A stretch of DNA of 64,000 nucleotides from an uncultured Pelagibacteraceae bacterium (GTDB lineage: Bacteria > Pseudomonadota > Alphaproteobacteria > Pelagibacterales > Pelagibacteraceae). The DNA lies in the NCBI GenBank assembly GCA_902578265.1, contig CACHCA010000002.1:1-64000 (forward strand), given 5' to 3'. The notes below the pieces were generated by a model that saw only the letters and a program-made list of their open reading frames with translations, was not told where the DNA came from and ran no database searches. Position 1 is the stretch's first letter, and each line of letters opens with the position of its first letter. Shown here piece after piece: positions 62,135-64,000 of this stretch. The translations under genes were made by a program, and so were the position numbers.

Positions 62135-63100
62135 ATGAAAGCAAAAAATTGTCTAATTTTTGGTGGAAGTGGTCAAATCGGAAGTAACTTGATTAGAAAA
62201 CTTGCCAAAAATAACCTAAGAGCAACAATAGTAACAAGAAATATTCATCAAAAGGGCCTGAGGATTAAAACTCAGGCAAACGCAGGCTTTATAGAGATTG
62301 TTGAGGCAAAAATTTTTGATGAAAAAAAAATTGAAAAATTATTCAGCAAAGCAGATTATTGTATAAATTTGATAGGAATTTTATATGAGAAAAAGAATGG
62401 AAATACTTTTAAGAATATTCATACAGTTTTCCCTACGCTTTTAGCTAAACTATGTAAAAAGTTTAACTTAAGGCATTTTGTTCATGTTTCAGCCTTAGGT
62501 ATTAATGAGGCAGTGGACTCAAATTATGCAATCTCAAAACTTGAGGGAGAAAAAGGTATTCTGAGTAATTTTTCAAAAACCACAATATTAAGGCCTTCCA
62601 TAGTTTTCTCAAATTCTGATAATTTTAGCACTCAATTTATGACACTATTGAATAGATTACCAATTTTCCCACTTTACTATTCAGGAAAAACTAAATTTAT
62701 GCCAATACATTGTTCTGACCTTACAAATGTAATTCACCATGTGTTGCAAAGTGACATTCAATCTCAAATTATCGAATGTGTTGGTCCTGAGATTTTATCT
62801 TTTAAGGAAATTTTACAAACCCTTCTTCAATTAATGGGAAAAAATAGACTTCTTATACCTATGCCATTAGTTTTGGCTAATTTATCTGCTAAATTTTTTC
62901 AGTTTTTTCCAAATCCACTTTTGACAGAAGATCAACTTAGATTGTTAAAATATGATAATATTCCCTCTGGAAAATATAAGACAAATAAAGAAATAGGCTT
63001 ACCAAGTAAACTTTTTTTTCAAGATGAGGTGAAAAAATACTCCTTTATGTGGAGAGATGGTGGGCAATTTTCAACAGAAAAATATAATTCAAATGATTAA
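62135..63100 (+). CDS. NDUFA9-like NAD(P)-binding protein (atypical SDR)
   Basis: 321-aa Rossmann protein from the ATG at 62135; an upstream extension would overlap rnd and is rejected. LIFGGSGQIGSNLIRKLAKNNL is the dinucleotide site; HVSALGINEAVDSNYAISKLEGE replaces a classical YxxxK with a YAISK motif. Closest to alphaproteobacterial complex I NDUFA9 homologues or UbiX-cluster epimerases. Role in complex I or quinone metabolism is inferred from family only. Confidence 0.8.
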   Translation: MKAKNCLIFGGSGQIGSNLIRKLAKNNLRATIVTRNIHQKGLRIKTQANAGFIEIVEAKIFDEKKIEKLFSKADYCINLIGILYEKKNGNTFKNIHTVFPTLLAKLCKKFNLRHFVHVSALGINEAVDSNYAISKLEGEKGILSNFSKTTILRPSIVFSNSDNFSTQFMTLLNRLPIFPLYYSGKTKFMPIHCSDLTNVIHHVLQSDIQSQIIECVGPEILSFKEILQTLLQLMGKNRLLIPMPLVLANLSAKFFQFFPNPLLTEDQLRLLKYDNIPSGKYKTNKEIGLPSKLFFQDEVKKYSFMWRDGGQFSTEKYNSND

Positions 63101-63116
63101 ATCAGATACCTGATTT
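63099..63116. terminator. Convergent hairpin between NDUFA9-like gene and gcrA
   Basis: AAATCAG-ATAC-CTGATTT, a 7-bp perfect stem, followed by TATTATA on the plus strand. It overlaps the stop codon of the NDUFA9-like gene and sits 2 bp from the gcrA stop. AT-rich, so weak. Confidence 0.45.
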
Positions 63117-63118
63117 TA

Positions 63119-63616
63119 TTATACAGCAGTTATTTTTTTTTCAGTATATTCTTGAATTTCCTCTTTGTCGTTAGAATCTTCTTTTTTACCTTTGGGTTGA
63201 TATGCATATAATAAATGCAATCTACAGTAAGAAAAATCTTTTAAAGATGTTCTACCACAAAAGTAGAACGATTTTTCATTAGGATGACCAATTGGCCATT
63301 TGCAGGAATTTTCGTCCAACTCTTCGAGCTGTTTAGGATTTTCGGGCTCAAAATCTTTTTCTATAATAAGTGATTTGAATCTACTTCTTCTTCCTTTTCT
63401 TAATTTATCTAAATTATTTTGATTATTTGATCTGAAATTATTATTAGTGTTTGATGAAGCTCTAGTTTTAATTTTAGCAGATAAGTTTAATCTGTGAGCC
63501 TTTCCTATTACCGCATTTCGACTAATACCTCCAATTATCTCGGCAATTTGGCTCGCAGTTTTACCTTTACCCCATAATTCTTTAAGTTTAGCAACTTTTT
63601 CATCATTCCAGCTCAT
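63119..63616 (-). CDS. gcrA: GcrA cell cycle regulator
   Basis: 165-aa sigma-70-interacting regulator of alphaproteobacteria. N-terminal HTH SWNDEKVAKLKELWGKGKTASQIAEIIGGISRNAVIGKAHRLNL is the hallmark and recognises GANTC-methylated promoters with CcrM; C-terminal CKWPIGHPNEKSFYFCGR and YCRLHLLYAYQP match the Cys-rich tail. Only parts are quoted as diagnostic. No GANTC site occurs in its own 170-bp upstream gap. Confidence 0.95.
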   Translation of the reverse strand: MSWNDEKVAKLKELWGKGKTASQIAEIIGGISRNAVIGKAHRLNLSAKIKTRASSNTNNNFRSNNQNNLDKLRKGRRSRFKSLIIEKDFEPENPKQLEELDENSCKWPIGHPNEKSFYFCGRTSLKDFSYCRLHLLYAYQPKGKKEDSNDKEEIQEYTEKKITAV

Positions 63617-63749
63617 AAGTTATCAATATAATGTGCTATTTAATATTATAGATACTATATAGGCTTCATTACAAAAAAATAACAAGTTTAAATTCAGAGT
63701 TATTAACAAAGATTAATTAAAAAGTTTTCAATCTATACTTGTATCAATG

Positions 63750-63762
63750 TATTCTAAGAATA
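63750..63762. repeat. Small palindrome in the argD promoter region
   Basis: TATTCT-A-AGAATA, 13 bp, 25 bp before argD. It overlaps the spacer of a candidate promoter with a TATAAT at 63771-63776. Possible operator; could be chance. Confidence 0.3.
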
Positions 63763-63786
63763 TAGAAGTATATAATTAAATATTTT

Positions 63787-64000
63787 ATGAGCTATTTAGC
63801 AAAAAATTATAACAGAAAGAAAATTTCTTTTAAGTATGGAAAAGGAAGTTATTTATATTCAAAAAATAATGTAAAATATTTAGACTTTGTTCAAGGTATA
63901 GCAGTAAACTCTTTGGGTCATTCACATCCTAAACTCATAAAAACTATTAATACACAATCAAAAAAGCTCTGGCATGTCTCAAATGCTTTTCAAATTCCTG
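63787..64000 (+). CDS. argD: Acetylornithine/succinyl-diaminopimelate aminotransferase, partial
   Basis: First 71 residues of a class III aminotransferase, cut by the right edge. ATG at 63787; YLYSKNNVKYLDFVQGIAVNSLGHSHPKL is the ArgD family opening, and LWHVSNAFQIP continues it. The TATAAT at 63771-63776 would start transcription about 5 nt before the ATG, close to leaderless. It likely serves arginine and DAP synthesis along with argB, dapD and dapE here. Confidence 0.9.
   Translation, partial: MSYLAKNYNRKKISFKYGKGSYLYSKNNVKYLDFVQGIAVNSLGHSHPKLIKTINTQSKKLWHVSNAFQIP

Noticed and set aside
1-64000. CRISPR arrays, insertion sequences, prophage, integrons
   Set aside because: No spaced direct repeats, transposase, integrase or phage structural genes are seen in the window.

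Overview
This is a very AT-rich, densely packed chromosomal segment of an alphaproteobacterium of the SAR11 clade (Pelagibacterales) type. The assignment rests on gene content and style, not on a database search. There is a GcrA cell-cycle regulator, ChvI/ChvG-like and RegA-like regulators, a tsaE-amgK-murU block, murA-DUF2948-hisD, rpsA-ihfB next to trpF-trpB-trpA-accD-folC, and an NDUFA9-like protein. Intergenic gaps are usually under 50 bp, neighbours often overlap by a few bases, and A/T-rich codons dominate. I see no insertion sequence, prophage, CRISPR array or integron.

Layout. 1-12 kb: partial ornithine-decarboxylase-type gene, RegA-like regulator, solitary biotin transporter BioY, DNA polymerase I, a ChvI/ChvG two-component pair, AhcY, then tsaE-amgK-murU (tRNA t6A modification and muramic acid recycling), GpmA, a VanZ-like protein and a lytic-transglycosylase-like lipoprotein. 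12-27 kb: RND efflux pair, sulfurtransferase and MsrA, DMT transporter, AlkA-type glycosylase, GT17 glycosyltransferase, a purine salvage pair (phosphoribosyltransferase facing an AzgA-type permease), a small heat-shock gene with its own heat-shock promoter and RNA-thermometer-like leader, oligopeptidase B, a membrane J-protein, GT9, and a DapA-like aldolase.

27-38 kb: cyclopropane fatty acid synthase, a strikingly lysine-rich coiled-coil protein, a SET-domain methyltransferase and a histone-deacetylase-family enzyme, then a minus-strand run rpmH-rnpA-yidD-yidC-argB-HAD-dapD-dapE. 38-50 kb: tRNA-Thr, dcd-murA-DUF2948-hisD-infA, tRNA-Phe, cold-shock protein, a possible His-containing small ORF, then tRNA-His directly fused to hisS-hisZ-hisG. 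After that come three DNA-processing genes (RmuC, a PD-(D/E)XK exonuclease, exonuclease I) and a thioredoxin. 50-64 kb: minus-strand run kdsD-lptC-lptB-aroA-rpsA-ihfB-pyrF-trpF-trpB-trpA-accD-folC, with RNase D upstream, an NDUFA9-like protein, GcrA, and the start of argD.

The most noteworthy signals are: (1) a histidine locus in which a very divergent tRNA-His lies 4 nt before the HisRS start codon, with HisZ/HisG behind it; (2) non-canonical T-loops in all three tRNA genes; (3) a sigma-32-like promoter plus ROSE-like hairpin on hsp20; (4) a lysine-rich, H1-like protein close to a SET methyltransferase and a deacetylase; (5) an ARG-box-like palindrome between ornithine decarboxylase and regA. 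Absence of cmk, lptA and engB from positions where relatives usually carry them is also noted.
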